Shown here piece by piece: positions 7,928-16,805 of a stretch of 64,000 nucleotides of DNA. This DNA comes from Eubacterium pyruvativorans (GTDB taxonomy: Bacteria; Bacillota; Clostridia; Peptostreptococcales; Anaerovoracaceae). Within the stretch, counting starts at the first letter, position 1; each line of letters starts with the position of its first letter. The stretch lies in assembly GCF_900102225.1 (NCBI RefSeq), contig NZ_FNBF01000005.1, forward strand, positions 1 to 64,000, read 5' to 3'. The translations under genes were made by a program, and so were the position numbers. The notes under the pieces were generated by a model, which was not told the origin of the DNA, did no database searches, and was given only the letters and a program-made list of their open reading frames with translations.

Positions 7928-9223
7928 ATGAGAAGAACGATTTACAGAAAAGTCCACGAGTTGTACGGAGAAGAGCTGCCGCCGGAGATTCGTCACCGGG
8001 TGGAGGGGGAACTTCGCATGATGGATGCCTTCGGGCTGGAGGAAGATTTCCGGTTCGTGGGGGATCTCACGAAGTATCTCCGCCGCAGCGGGATTCCCTA
8101 TGTGATGGGAGGAGAGACGTCCAACTCGTTTCTATTGTGGCTGCTGGAGGTCACTTCGGCGAATCCGCTTCCGGCCCACTACTACTGTCCGGCGTGTGGA
8201 AAACTGGAATTTGTGGAGGAACCTTCGGACGGATTCGACCTTCGTCCGAAGGTGTGCGGGACCTGTCAGGTGGAGATGATCCGGGACGGTCATGATCTGA
8301 AACCGGAAATATTCTGGGGAACGACCACCGATATTGCCCGGAATGTGGTGACGCCCCAGATTTTCATGCGGGTTCCGGACGGTGCGATGAGCCGGGTCCG
8401 TCATTTCCTGGAGGCTGATCCGGTATTCGGGGAGAAGGAACGGAAGACCGGTCCCCGGGGGCTGGGGTTCTACTGCGGCTGTCTGCATGTATTGACGAAT
8501 CTGGCACTTCCGGAACAGGATGACCACTGGTATGATCCCATTTCGGCGGACAGTGTCCGGGAATTCACGCTTCGCCACTACCTGTCCATCCTGCGGATGG
8601 ATCCGGACACGAAGGCTGTGCCCCGCTCTTTCCGGGGCGTTCTGAAAATGTTCGGGCTGACACGGGGGAGCTGGTCCAAGATCAATAACCAGCGTACGGA
8701 TGAAGCCGACGGAGGAAGCGGGGATGCGGTATACAGTCTGAACGACTTCGGTTACTCCATCGATATCGTTCCGGCGTTCTACGACGACGTCTTCAAATTG
8801 CTGCTGGAGATCGGCGTGGAGCGGGACAGCGCTTTTCTGGAAGCGAACCGGGTTCATTTCGGACGGGGGCTTTCGGACTACATTACGGATCAGTTCTACG
8901 AGAACAACGCACTGCCGTGGTGTAATTTCGCCATCCGCCTGACCAGCAGGGGCCATGCGGTGGAGTATCTGATCATGCAGTGCCGGCTGCACCGGTATGA
9001 TCCTCCGCAGCATGAGCCGGAGCCGCTGCTGGCAGAGGAAGCCTTCGAAGACATTCCGCTGCAGATGCGTTACGCTGATCCGTTCAGAAACCGTTCCACC
9101 ATTGCTGTGTGGAATGCGTATCTGAATGAGCCGCTGGCATTTGCCTTCCCCCGCAATCAGGCGCCGGTGGTTTTCGTAACCCGGCCTGCCGGTGCGGAGC
9201 AGAAGGATGAAAGAACTGAATAG
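7928..9223 (+). CDS. Stand-alone PolC-like protein without catalytic aspartates
   Basis: This 431-residue soluble protein resembles the palm/zinc part of Gram-positive PolC (DNA polymerase III alpha, about 1,440 residues). YVMGGETSNSFLLWLLEVT then NPLPAHYYCPAC, DGFDLRPKVCGTC and RDGHDLKPEIFWG correspond to PolC's GSRGSVGSSFVA..., EVNPLPPHYVCPxC, GFDLPDKxCPxC and KDGHDIPFETFLG. The four zinc cysteines are kept. The PolC catalytic stretch PDIDLNFSG is replaced by TTDIARNVV, so polymerase activity is unlikely. The later FAIRLTSRGHAVEY could match PolC's C-terminal palm/fingers. ATG 7928 has a poorly spaced Shine-Dalgarno; TTG 7910 is an alternative. Function unknown. Confidence 0.7.
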   Translation: MRRTIYRKVHELYGEELPPEIRHRVEGELRMMDAFGLEEDFRFVGDLTKYLRRSGIPYVMGGETSNSFLLWLLEVTSANPLPAHYYCPACGKLEFVEEPSDGFDLRPKVCGTCQVEMIRDGHDLKPEIFWGTTTDIARNVVTPQIFMRVPDGAMSRVRHFLEADPVFGEKERKTGPRGLGFYCGCLHVLTNLALPEQDDHWYDPISADSVREFTLRHYLSILRMDPDTKAVPRSFRGVLKMFGLTRGSWSKINNQRTDEADGGSGDAVYSLNDFGYSIDIVPAFYDDVFKLLLEIGVERDSAFLEANRVHFGRGLSDYITDQFYENNALPWCNFAIRLTSRGHAVEYLIMQCRLHRYDPPQHEPEPLLAEEAFEDIPLQMRYADPFRNRSTIAVWNAYLNEPLAFAFPRNQAPVVFVTRPAGAEQKDERTE

Positions 9224-9228
9224 AGGAC

Positions 9229-9284
9229 GGGGCGCGGCACGAATGAGGTGACATCATGATTCGTGGCTGCGCCCCTCTTTTTTT
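9229..9284 (+). terminator. Terminator after PolC-like gene
   Basis: A long stem (GGGGCGCGGCACGAAT against ATTCGTGGCTGCGCCCC, with one bulge) is followed by TCTTTTTTT. It separates the PolC-like gene from the pilus operon. Confidence 0.85.
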
Positions 9285-9329
9285 GTGGGAGAAGGGGCTG
9301 CATCCGGCCCTGTCTGGGCGGTGCGGCCG

Positions 9330-9398
9330 TTGACAAAAAACGGCGCAGTAGTATAATTTACTCTGTACAATTGCAAGTTGTTTGGACATTAGTATAAT
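9330..9398 (+). promoter_or_regulatory. Tandem promoters of the type IV pilus operon
   Basis: The first promoter is fully consensus: TTGACA (9330-9335), 16 bp, TATAAT (9352-9357). A second set follows: TTGCAA (9371-9376), 16 bp, TATAAT (9393-9398). Both precede the chosen GTG start of the first pilin-like gene and are the only strong promoters seen for the 13-kb operon. Confidence 0.7.
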
Positions 9399-9438
9399 TA
9401 CGGGAACCGGCGGATTCCCGCATGTTCGGAGGCGCAGC

Positions 9439-10062
9439 GTGGGGCGGAGGGTGACCCGAAAACTGAAGAGCGAAAGCGGCGTGACACTGGTTCTGGCGTT
9501 GGTTTTTTTTCTGATCTGTGCCGTGATCGGTTCTGTTGTAATCGCAGCCGCCACCTCGGCCTCCGGAAGAATGGCGGGACTGGTGGAACAGCAGCAATCC
9601 TATTATACGGTCTCTTCGGCAGCGGAGTACTTCCGGGATGTGACGGAGAGCCGGACGGTGACGCTGCGCCAGACCGGAGAGGAGAAGGACGGTATGCTGG
9701 AGCCGAAGTTCGGGGATCCGACGCTGGAGCTGTCTTCAGAAGAAGAGAAGAGCCGGGTGATTACCGCTGCGGTGGAAGGACTTCTTCAGTCACACGGCAG
9801 TTCGTATCAGCGGAATCTGACCGTTCATGTGGACGGCAGTTCCTTCCGGGATGTTCGAGTCCGTTTTTCCATGGACCCGGACTATACAATCCGGGCGGTG
9901 TTTACGCTGAAGAATGAGAAATATCCTTCCCGGATGACCTGGAGCGCCCGGGCCGTGGTGAACAGTTCCGATTCTTATGGAGAAGAAACAGGGAAGGACG
10001 GGAAATCCGTCGTTCGTACCACCACGATCCGCTGGGAGAAGGGCGTCATCACGAAAGGCTGA
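9439..10062 (+). CDS. Prepilin-like protein, first gene of pilus operon
   Basis: This 207-residue protein has a short basic leader (RRVTRKLKSESG) followed by a strongly hydrophobic segment, VTLVLALVFFLICAVIGSVV. That is the arrangement of a type III (prepilin) signal, with cleavage expected after SESG. The usual glutamate at +5 is absent, which is common in PilX/GspK-type minor pilins. The rest is a hydrophilic globular domain without recognised motifs. GTG 9439 follows GGAGG by six bases; longer in-frame starts overlap the second promoter. I infer a minor pilin. Confidence 0.65.
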   Translation: MGRRVTRKLKSESGVTLVLALVFFLICAVIGSVVIAAATSASGRMAGLVEQQQSYYTVSSAAEYFRDVTESRTVTLRQTGEEKDGMLEPKFGDPTLELSSEEEKSRVITAAVEGLLQSHGSSYQRNLTVHVDGSSFRDVRVRFSMDPDYTIRAVFTLKNEKYPSRMTWSARAVVNSSDSYGEETGKDGKSVVRTTTIRWEKGVITKG

Positions 10063-10072
10063 CGGATATAGT

Positions 10073-10489
10073 ATGAAAGAACGAAGGAAGAAACAATCTT
10101 TTTCATTGATGCCGGAACTTCTGAAGAGCACGAGAGGCGAATCCATTGCGGAGGTTCTGGTGGCGGTGCTGATCGCTGCTCTGGCCATGCTGCTGGCGGC
10201 AACGCTGATTGTAAACAGCACCGGGATGGTGAAACGCAGCACTGCCCATATGTCGAAGGCCTACGATGGGATTTCCCAGATGGAGCAGGGCAGTGCTTCC
10301 GGAACGGGGATAGCATCGGACATTACCATCCGGGATGAAGAGGGAGGACAAGTGCTGGAATCCGGAAAGGTCCGGGTGATTCGGTCCGGAGACCTTTCCC
10401 GCTATACAGCGCCGGAGGCAGATAACGCCGGAGCGGACGGAAGCGGCAGCCAGGCAGGAAACGCATCCGGCGGGAACGGAAACCGGTAG
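10073..10489 (+). CDS. Prepilin-like protein with E+5
   Basis: This protein has 138 residues. A basic leader ends at STRG and is followed by ESIAEVLVAVLIAALAMLLA; a glutamate lies at +5 of the mature protein, matching the prepilin peptidase consensus. The C-terminal third is low-complexity and rich in Gly, Ser, Ala and Asn. It is 10 bases from the previous gene and 9 from the next. It resembles PilV/GspI-type minor pilins, although its small size would also suit a major subunit. ATG 10073 has no strong Shine-Dalgarno, so translational coupling is likely. Confidence 0.65.
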   Translation: MKERRKKQSFSLMPELLKSTRGESIAEVLVAVLIAALAMLLAATLIVNSTGMVKRSTAHMSKAYDGISQMEQGSASGTGIASDITIRDEEGGQVLESGKVRVIRSGDLSRYTAPEADNAGADGSGSQAGNASGGNGNR

Positions 10490-10498
10490 GAGGCGGCC

Positions 10499-11080
10499 AT
10501 GGGCAGAAGTAGAAATCGAAAAACGGCCGGCTTCACATTGGCGGAAACGCTGGTGGCGGTACTGATTATTTCCCTGGTTACGGTGATTGTGGCCGGCGGC
10601 ATTACGGTGCTCCGGGATACCTATCAGAAAATCACATTGAAGGCGAATGCGGAGACAGCGGTTTCCACCACCCTGACAGCGGTGGGAGACACCCTGCGGT
10701 TCGCCCGTCCTGTTTCCGGCGACGGGGAAATGCAAGGCGGAGAGAATCCGTTCTTTCAGGACAGCGCCAGCGGAATGAAAGCAAGATTCGTGGATACGGA
10801 GCCGTCCGGCGGGGACGACGGCAACATCGCCATGCAGTACGGCAGTCCGAAGGACGGCCAGAAGATCCCGGTGATTTCCAGTCAGGCAGTGACAGATCAG
10901 TTTCATACGAAAATTGCTTATACATATGATGCGAGTACGAAGTGTTACCGGGTGACAGTCACTGCCGTGAATCAGAGCGATGCCGGCGGGAAGAGGGCCG
11001 GCGCAGCTGCTGCGGAGCATACGGTGTACTTCCGCTGTCTGAACGGGAGTGATTCTTCCGGCAGCAGTGAGAACGGTTAG
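10499..11080 (+). CDS. Prepilin-like minor pilin (PilW/GspJ-like)
   Basis: This 193-residue protein has a very typical class III signal: RKTAG, then FTLAETLVAVLIISLVTVIVAGG with F+1 and E+5. The globular part contains a T-L-R-F-A repeat-like helix and a Ser/Gly-rich tail. AGGAGG, overlapping the stop of the upstream gene, positions ATG 10499. Its place after a PilV-like gene and before pilB suggests a minor pilin that primes pilus assembly. Confidence 0.72.
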   Translation: MGRSRNRKTAGFTLAETLVAVLIISLVTVIVAGGITVLRDTYQKITLKANAETAVSTTLTAVGDTLRFARPVSGDGEMQGGENPFFQDSASGMKARFVDTEPSGGDDGNIAMQYGSPKDGQKIPVISSQAVTDQFHTKIAYTYDASTKCYRVTVTAVNQSDAGGKRAGAAAAEHTVYFRCLNGSDSSGSSENG

Positions 11081-11191
11081 TGCCGCAGCGGGCGCAGGGC
11101 CGGCGGACGAACGGCAGAGAGATTGATTTTTTGTCCGCAGACAGAACAGTCGCAGGAACGAGAGAGCGGCAGAGGCCGCAGGAGTTGCATG

Positions 11192-12868
11192 ATGAAGAAC
11201 AAGAGACTCGGGGAGATGCTGGTTTCCATGGGCCAGCTGACGGAGGAACAACTGAAGGAAGCGCTGGATCTGCAGAAGAAGCAAAAAGGCCGGTTCGGCG
11301 AGATCCTGATTGACAACGGATTTATCACGGAGGAGCAGCTGATCGAGACGCTGCGGATCCAGCTGGGTATTGATTTCGTGGATCTGACGAAGACGGAGAT
11401 TGACCCGGCGATGTCCAAGTATGTTCCGAAGGCGATGGCGAAGGAGTACCTCATTATTCCGGTCAGGGTGTCCAATGACAACCTCTTTCTGGCCATGGAG
11501 GATCCGCTGAACTTTCTGGCCCAGGAGGAGGCAGCCCACACATCGAAGAAGAAGATTGTGCCGATGATCGCTTCCCGGTCCGCCATCGAGCATGCCATCA
11601 GCACATTGTACGGCAACGAGGGCGCTGTGGAGGCCATGGCCCAGATGCGGGCGGAGGCCGGTTTCCGGGAAGAGGAAGTGACGCCGGCAGAGGAGAACAG
11701 TGAATCGAATGCGCCGACAATCCGCCTGGTGAACTCGATCATCGAACGGGCGCACAACGAAAACGCTTCGGATATTCACTTCGAACCGACAGATCAGGAA
11801 ATGGTCATACGCATGAGAATTGACGGCAGGCTGCACAAGGTTCTGACGATCCCGAAGGAACTCCGGGATTCTGTCATCTCCCGCATCAAGATCATGGGCC
11901 GGATGGACACGGTGGAGAGAAGGATCCCGCAGGACGGGAGAGCCTCTGTGAAGCTGAACGGGGATACGGTGGATATGCGGCTTTCGACGCTGCCGACGAT
12001 GCACGGGGAGAAGGCAGTAATCCGGATTCTGGGAGGCCAGGCAGCCATGCTGGACCGGAAGGCGATCGGCATTCCGGAATCGGAGAACCGGAAGCTGGAC
12101 CGGCTGACCTCGCTCACCAGCGGCGTCATTCTGATCGTGGGTCCGACGGGCAGCGGCAAGTCCTCCACCATGTACACCCTGGTCAACGAACTGCTCAGTG
12201 AGGAGACGAATCTGATCACCCTGGAAGATCCTGTGGAATACAACATCCGGGGCGCCTCCCAGGTGCAGATCAACGAAAAGGTGGGACTGACTTTTGCCAG
12301 CGGACTGAGAGCGATTCTGCGGCAGGACCCGGATATCGTCTGTGTCGGCGAAATCCGGGACGGAGAAACGGCGGAAATTGCCATGCGGGCGGCCATGACC
12401 GGCCATCTGGTCATCACGACGATTCACACAGAGGATGCGATTTCGGCCATCGACCGGCTGAAGGATATGGGTGTGGAGCCGTACATGATCGCATCGGCGG
12501 TCCGGGGCATCATCTCCCAGCGTCTGGTACGGAAGATCTGCCGGAACTGCCGGACGGAGTACACACCGGAGCCGGGAGAACTGGAATCAGCCAGACTGAA
12601 GCCGTATCCGGGAAGGAAATTCTACATCGGGAAAGGCTGTGAGTACTGCTTCCATACCGGTTACCGGGGACGCATCGGTGTGTTCGAGATCCTGATGATG
12701 AATGACGAGCTCCGGCGGCTGATTGTCAGCGGCGGTACGAAGCAGGCATTCCGGGAAGCATCGGCGAAGACGGATTTCGTGCCGATGATCCAGAATGCGG
12801 ACCGGTTGGTGCAGTCCGGCATTACTTCCATCAGTGAAGTCATCCGGATGATCAGTAATCTGGAGTGA
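11192..12868 (+). CDS. pilB: Type IV pilus assembly ATPase PilB
   Basis: PilB is the hexameric extension ATPase (GspE/PilB family) that drives pilin polymerisation at the inner face of the membrane. It has 558 residues. The N-terminal GspE-II domain (LGEMLVSMGQLTEEQLKEAL...) covers roughly residues 1-150. Walker A GPTGSGKSS is at about 317-325, the LEDPVEY Asp box and GEIRDGETAEIA Walker B follow, then the TTIHTEDA His box. A tetracysteine zinc motif (CRNC ... CEYC) near residues 450-490 is typical of PilB. Of two adjacent ATGs (11189, 11192) the second has the better spacing from CAGGAG. Confidence 0.94.
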   Translation: MKNKRLGEMLVSMGQLTEEQLKEALDLQKKQKGRFGEILIDNGFITEEQLIETLRIQLGIDFVDLTKTEIDPAMSKYVPKAMAKEYLIIPVRVSNDNLFLAMEDPLNFLAQEEAAHTSKKKIVPMIASRSAIEHAISTLYGNEGAVEAMAQMRAEAGFREEEVTPAEENSESNAPTIRLVNSIIERAHNENASDIHFEPTDQEMVIRMRIDGRLHKVLTIPKELRDSVISRIKIMGRMDTVERRIPQDGRASVKLNGDTVDMRLSTLPTMHGEKAVIRILGGQAAMLDRKAIGIPESENRKLDRLTSLTSGVILIVGPTGSGKSSTMYTLVNELLSEETNLITLEDPVEYNIRGASQVQINEKVGLTFASGLRAILRQDPDIVCVGEIRDGETAEIAMRAAMTGHLVITTIHTEDAISAIDRLKDMGVEPYMIASAVRGIISQRLVRKICRNCRTEYTPEPGELESARLKPYPGRKFYIGKGCEYCFHTGYRGRIGVFEILMMNDELRRLIVSGGTKQAFREASAKTDFVPMIQNADRLVQSGITSISEVIRMISNLE

Positions 12869-12906
12869 TTCCGGTACGGGGAAAGCCCTGAGGAAAGCGC
12901 AGCAAA

Positions 12907-13980
12907 ATGAATGTAGAAATGTTGATTGCGAAGGCCGCTTCGGAGGGGGCATCGGATGTCCACCTGATTGCGGGCCTTTCGCCGAAATATCGAAAAAACG
13001 GTGTTCTCCTGGACCTGGAAGAGTACATTCTGACTCCGGAGGACTGCGAGGAAGCGGCCCGTCAGCTGGCCGGAGAAGCTTATGAACAGATGCGGCAGAT
13101 CGGGGAGCTGGACATGGCAGGAACCATTGCCGGAGAGCGGATCCGTATCAATCTCTTCCGCCAGCAGGGCCATGTGTCCCTGGCGCTCAGAATCCTGAGT
13201 TCCCGGATCCCGGAGCTCACCGGTCTGGGGCTGCCTCCGGCGGTTATGGATTTCCCGAAATATCCCCGGGGAATCATTCTGGTAACCGGAGAGACGGGAA
13301 GCGGAAAATCCACCACCCTGGCGGCCATTCTGAATGAGATCAACCACACCCGCCGGGAGCACATCATCACGCTGGAAGATCCGGTGGAGTACATCTATCA
13401 CCCGGACAAGTGCATTATCAACCAGCGGGAAATCGGCACGGATACAGAAAGCTATGCGTCCGGCCTCCGGGCGATCCTCCGGGAGGACCCGGATATCATC
13501 CTCATCGGGGAAATGCGGGATCTGACCACCATCGAGACGGCCCTGACCGCTGCGGAGACGGGACATCTGGTTTTCGCCACGCTCCACACCAATTCTGCTG
13601 TGGACTCTGTGGACCGGATGGTCAGCGTGTTTCCAGAGGACCGGCAGGCCCAGATCCGCATGCAGCTTTCCACCACACTCCGGGCGGTGGTGGCCCAGCA
13701 GCTTCTGCCCAAGGCCGACGGCAGCGGCCGGGCACTGGCCTGTGAAGTGATGATGGTGACGCCGGCGATCTGCAATCTGATCCGGGAAGGAAAGACGCCG
13801 CAGATGCGGAATTCTCTCCTGTCCTCAGCTGCTTCCGGCAGTGTTTCTATGGATAACGCACTGCTGGAGCTGGTGTCGGAGAGACAGATCACCCCGGAGA
13901 CTGCGCTGGAGGCAGCCCAGGATGAGCAGTTCCTCCGGAAGCGCATGGGTTTCCCGGCAGGGGGAGGACAAAGAATATAG
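12907..13980 (+). CDS. pilT: Twitching motility ATPase PilT
   Basis: PilT is the retraction ATPase that depolymerises the pilus. It has 357 residues, the family's usual length. The N-terminal SDVHLIAGLSPKYRKNG matches PilT's SDLHLSAGxPPxxRxxG. Walker A GETGSGKST is at about 128-136, followed by LEDPVEYIYH, the REDPDIILIGEMRDLTTIETALTAAETGHLVFATLHT Walker B/His-box region, and the C-terminal AIRNLI-like motif as AICNLIREGK. Its presence predicts dynamic, retractile pili rather than only a secretion pseudopilus. Confidence 0.95.
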   Translation: MNVEMLIAKAASEGASDVHLIAGLSPKYRKNGVLLDLEEYILTPEDCEEAARQLAGEAYEQMRQIGELDMAGTIAGERIRINLFRQQGHVSLALRILSSRIPELTGLGLPPAVMDFPKYPRGIILVTGETGSGKSTTLAAILNEINHTRREHIITLEDPVEYIYHPDKCIINQREIGTDTESYASGLRAILREDPDIILIGEMRDLTTIETALTAAETGHLVFATLHTNSAVDSVDRMVSVFPEDRQAQIRMQLSTTLRAVVAQQLLPKADGSGRALACEVMMVTPAICNLIREGKTPQMRNSLLSSAASGSVSMDNALLELVSERQITPETALEAAQDEQFLRKRMGFPAGGGQRI

Positions 13981-14088
13981 GGCAGGCGGCCGCAGAAGCC
14001 GGAAGGTCCTGGGTGATCTGCCGGGAAAAACGGCAGTCACCGGAATATGAAGTGAAAAGAAACCGCACAGGAAGGGAGACTGGATAGC

Positions 14089-15297
14089 GTGATCACATAC
14101 CGATACAAGGCGCTCAGCAGCGACGGAATAGAGACCCGGGGCGTTGTGGAAGCTCAGGATGAATTCTCCGCCGTACAGAAGATCCGGGAGACTTGTCCGG
14201 TCATCACCGAGATTCGGGAAGTGAAGGAGAAGAAGGGGATTTTCTCCCGGGACATCGGGAGCTCGAAAATCAATGAGAAGGAACTGTCAATCATGTGCTC
14301 TCAGTTTTCCATCATGCTCCGGTCCGGGATGTCTGCAGCCCGGTGTCTGGAACTGATCGCCCGGCAGACGGAACGAAAAGTGATCCGGAAAATGATGGAA
14401 AGTGCTGCTGAGGATGTTTCCGAGGGAAGCAGCCTGGCGTCGGGTTTCGAACGGAATTTCAAGGGGCTGCCGCCCACCTTCGTGGAAACCATCCGGGCCG
14501 GTGAAGAGGCCGGAACGGTGGAGGATTCCTTCGAAAGGATGGAGAAGTATTACCGGAAGAGTTTTCAGAACAAGGAAAAAATCCGCCGTGTCATGATCTA
14601 CCCGATTTTCGTTGTGATCATCGCCGTGATCGTGCTGATGATCGTCATGGTGAAGGTGATTCCGACCCTGACCGCCACCTTCCGCCAGCTGGGCGGGAAA
14701 CTGCCGGCCATGACCCGCTTCATGATAGCGGCATCGGATTTCTTCAGCAAGTACTGGATCCTCATGGTGATCGTCCTGGTGGCGGCCGTTCTCCTGCTGA
14801 AGTTCCGGCAGACCACGCCGTCAGGCAGAATCCGGCATGCGAAGAACATGCTCCGCATGCCGGTGCTGGGGAAGATCAATACGTTCCGGGGTGCTGCCCA
14901 GTTCGCCGGCACCATGGCGGTGATGCTGTCTTCCGGCATCACGGTGAATCGGGCCGTGGAGATCACTTCCCGGGTCATGGACAATGCCGTGCTGGGAGAG
15001 GAAACCGCCGGCATGATTTCCCGGGTGGAAGAAGGGTACCCCCTGGGGGACTGCATGATGAAAACAAAGTTTTTTCCGGAGAGTCTGAAGGAAATGTGCT
15101 CCATCGGAGAGGAATCCGGAGAACTGGATCAGACCCTGGAAACGATCAGTGAATATTTCACGAACGAGGCGGATCATGCCACGGCGAAGGCGATTTCGAA
15201 ACTGGAGCCGGCGATTCTGGTTATCCTGGCGATTTTCGCCGGATTCATCGTCATTTCCATCTATCTGCCGATGTTCCGGATGTACAATCTGATGTAG
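14089..15297 (+). CDS. pilC: Type IV pilus inner-membrane platform PilC
   Basis: This is the polytopic platform protein (GspF/PilC family) that couples PilB/PilT to pilin insertion. It has 402 residues with two T2SSF domains: the first runs from MCSQFSIMLRSGMSAARCLELIA with PTFVETIRAGEEAGTVEDSFERM, the second from FAGTMAVMLSSGITVNRAVEI with MCSIGEESGELDQTLETIS. Hydrophobic segments lie around residues 168-190, 220-240 and 370-395. The start is GTG 14089, 10 bases after GAAGGGAG. It sits about 110 bases after pilT with no terminator between. Confidence 0.94.
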   Translation: MITYRYKALSSDGIETRGVVEAQDEFSAVQKIRETCPVITEIREVKEKKGIFSRDIGSSKINEKELSIMCSQFSIMLRSGMSAARCLELIARQTERKVIRKMMESAAEDVSEGSSLASGFERNFKGLPPTFVETIRAGEEAGTVEDSFERMEKYYRKSFQNKEKIRRVMIYPIFVVIIAVIVLMIVMVKVIPTLTATFRQLGGKLPAMTRFMIAASDFFSKYWILMVIVLVAAVLLLKFRQTTPSGRIRHAKNMLRMPVLGKINTFRGAAQFAGTMAVMLSSGITVNRAVEITSRVMDNAVLGEETAGMISRVEEGYPLGDCMMKTKFFPESLKEMCSIGEESGELDQTLETISEYFTNEADHATAKAISKLEPAILVILAIFAGFIVISIYLPMFRMYNLM

Positions 15298-15324
15298 CAG
15301 AAGCGACAGATCTGTGGTGGCTGT

Positions 15325-15891
15325 ATGAATGGGATGAGGCGAAAACTGGAGGAGAATGCAGGGATGGCGCTGATCACGATCCTGCTTCTGACAGGGGTGA
15401 TCACGCTGACCCTCATGATTCTGTGGTCCGGCTATCAGCAGCATGTACGGGACCGGAACCGGACGTTCGACCGGGATCAGGTCCGGGAGGCGGAGGCGCT
15501 GGCCCGGCACGATTACCTGTCGGAGGCCCGGTCCGGCGGGGTGACGTACTGTTACGACGGGATCCACCACCGGATGGTCCCGCCAGACCGGGCCGGCAGG
15601 ATCCGAGGGTATGGCAGAACCGCCGGAGCAGATAATCGCCATCAGGAAACCGGCGCCCGGGGCATTCCGAACCGGGGCGGCCGAAACGGCGCCCAGTTCC
15701 TGGCGGTGAGTGTGGAAGAAGACGGCACGGTCTCCGCCTACTGGCGGGGGAAAACCCTGACCGTTTATGACTACAATCATATGACCGGGGGAGAGCGGAA
15801 ACGGCTGACCCTTTCCCAGTACCGCGAGATCCGCCTGGACCGGCAGCGGCTGGCGAATCAGAGAAAACAGCCGGAAAGTGAAGGAAAATAA
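15325..15891 (+). CDS. Small prepilin-like membrane protein
   Basis: This 188-residue protein has a charged leader (MRRKLEENAG) followed by MALITILLLTGVITLTLMILW, a single N-terminal hydrophobic helix resembling a prepilin signal without E+5. The remainder is strongly basic (many Arg) and predicted hydrophilic. It overlaps the longest possible frame of the next gene. Its position inside the pilus operon suggests a PilX/GspK-like component, but there is no family motif I recognise. Confidence 0.55.
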   Translation: MNGMRRKLEENAGMALITILLLTGVITLTLMILWSGYQQHVRDRNRTFDRDQVREAEALARHDYLSEARSGGVTYCYDGIHHRMVPPDRAGRIRGYGRTAGADNRHQETGARGIPNRGGRNGAQFLAVSVEEDGTVSAYWRGKTLTVYDYNHMTGGERKRLTLSQYREIRLDRQRLANQRKQPESEGK

Positions 15892-15922
15892 TTCCCGGCG
15901 CATGCCGGGAGGAGGCTTGGCA

Positions 15923-16711
15923 TTGTTACAGATCAGCGGTATCATAACGGCATACTGTACCGTGCTGGCGGCGGTTCTGGGAGCGGTTTTCGGCAGCTTC
16001 CTGAACTGCATGGCCTGGCGCATCGCCCACCATGAGAGCGTGATCACGGGAAGGAGCCACTGCCCGGTCTGCGGTCACGTGCTGGGACCGGGGGATCTGG
16101 TGCCGGTCTTCAGCTGGATCTTCCTGAAAGGGAAGTGCCGCTACTGCGGTGCGCCGGTATCCGTCCGGTACCTTCTGACGGAAGTGTTCTCCGCCGCCGG
16201 ATTCGTACTGATTCTCTTCCGGTTCGATGTGAGCTGGACGCTGCTCCGGTATCTGGTGCTGTTCTGCATTCTCCTGACCCTGTCTCTGGTGGATCTGGAG
16301 ATCTTCGAAATTCCGGACCGGTTCATCGCAGCGGGGATTCTGTGGTGGGCGGTCACACTTCTGCCGGCAGCGGAATCCGGAACCTCCTTCGGCCGTCAGC
16401 TTCTCACCGGTCTGACCGGGGGTGCGCTGGTGGGCGGCGGCATGCTGCTTCTGACGCTGCTCTTCGACCGGGCCACCGGGAAAGAGAGCATGGGCGGCGG
16501 CGACATCAAACTGTTTTTTATGACCGGGCTGTATCTGGGACCGGCGGGGGCCCTGCTGGGGCTGATCCTGTCCTGCGTCCTGGGCCTGGTGTTTGCGGCG
16601 GCCTCCCGTCGGCGGAAGATCCCTTTCGGACCGGCGATTTCGCTGTCGGCGATGCTGGTTCTTCTCTGGGGCCGTCCGGTGATCGAGTGGTACATGGGGT
16701 TTTTGTCCTGA
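15923..16711 (+). CDS. pilD: Prepilin peptidase (leader peptidase / N-methyltransferase)
   Basis: This membrane aspartyl protease of the A24 family cleaves prepilin leaders and usually N-methylates the new terminus. The GSFLNCMAWR segment, two CxxC pairs (CPVC, CRYC) of the zinc-binding methyltransferase loop and both catalytic aspartates (SLVDLEIFEIPD and MGGGDIKLF) are present. About seven to eight hydrophobic segments follow. TTG 15923 lies 7 bases after GGAGGAGG and gives 262 residues. A GTG at 15878 inside the upstream gene would give 277. Confidence 0.92.
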   Translation: MLQISGIITAYCTVLAAVLGAVFGSFLNCMAWRIAHHESVITGRSHCPVCGHVLGPGDLVPVFSWIFLKGKCRYCGAPVSVRYLLTEVFSAAGFVLILFRFDVSWTLLRYLVLFCILLTLSLVDLEIFEIPDRFIAAGILWWAVTLLPAAESGTSFGRQLLTGLTGGALVGGGMLLLTLLFDRATGKESMGGGDIKLFFMTGLYLGPAGALLGLILSCVLGLVFAAASRRRKIPFGPAISLSAMLVLLWGRPVIEWYMGFLS

Positions 16712-16805
16712 GGAAGAGGTTCCCCGGGGCATCATGGAGCAGGACAAAAAAATACAGGGCGTGCGGCCCCGCAATATATTGTAAAGGAAAAGATTGGAGT
16801 AACCG

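Noticed and set aside
10103-12427. 774-codon minus-strand frame opposite the pilin and pilB genes
   Set aside because: It covers several well-supported plus-strand genes and lacks any recognisable domain; it is antisense shadow.
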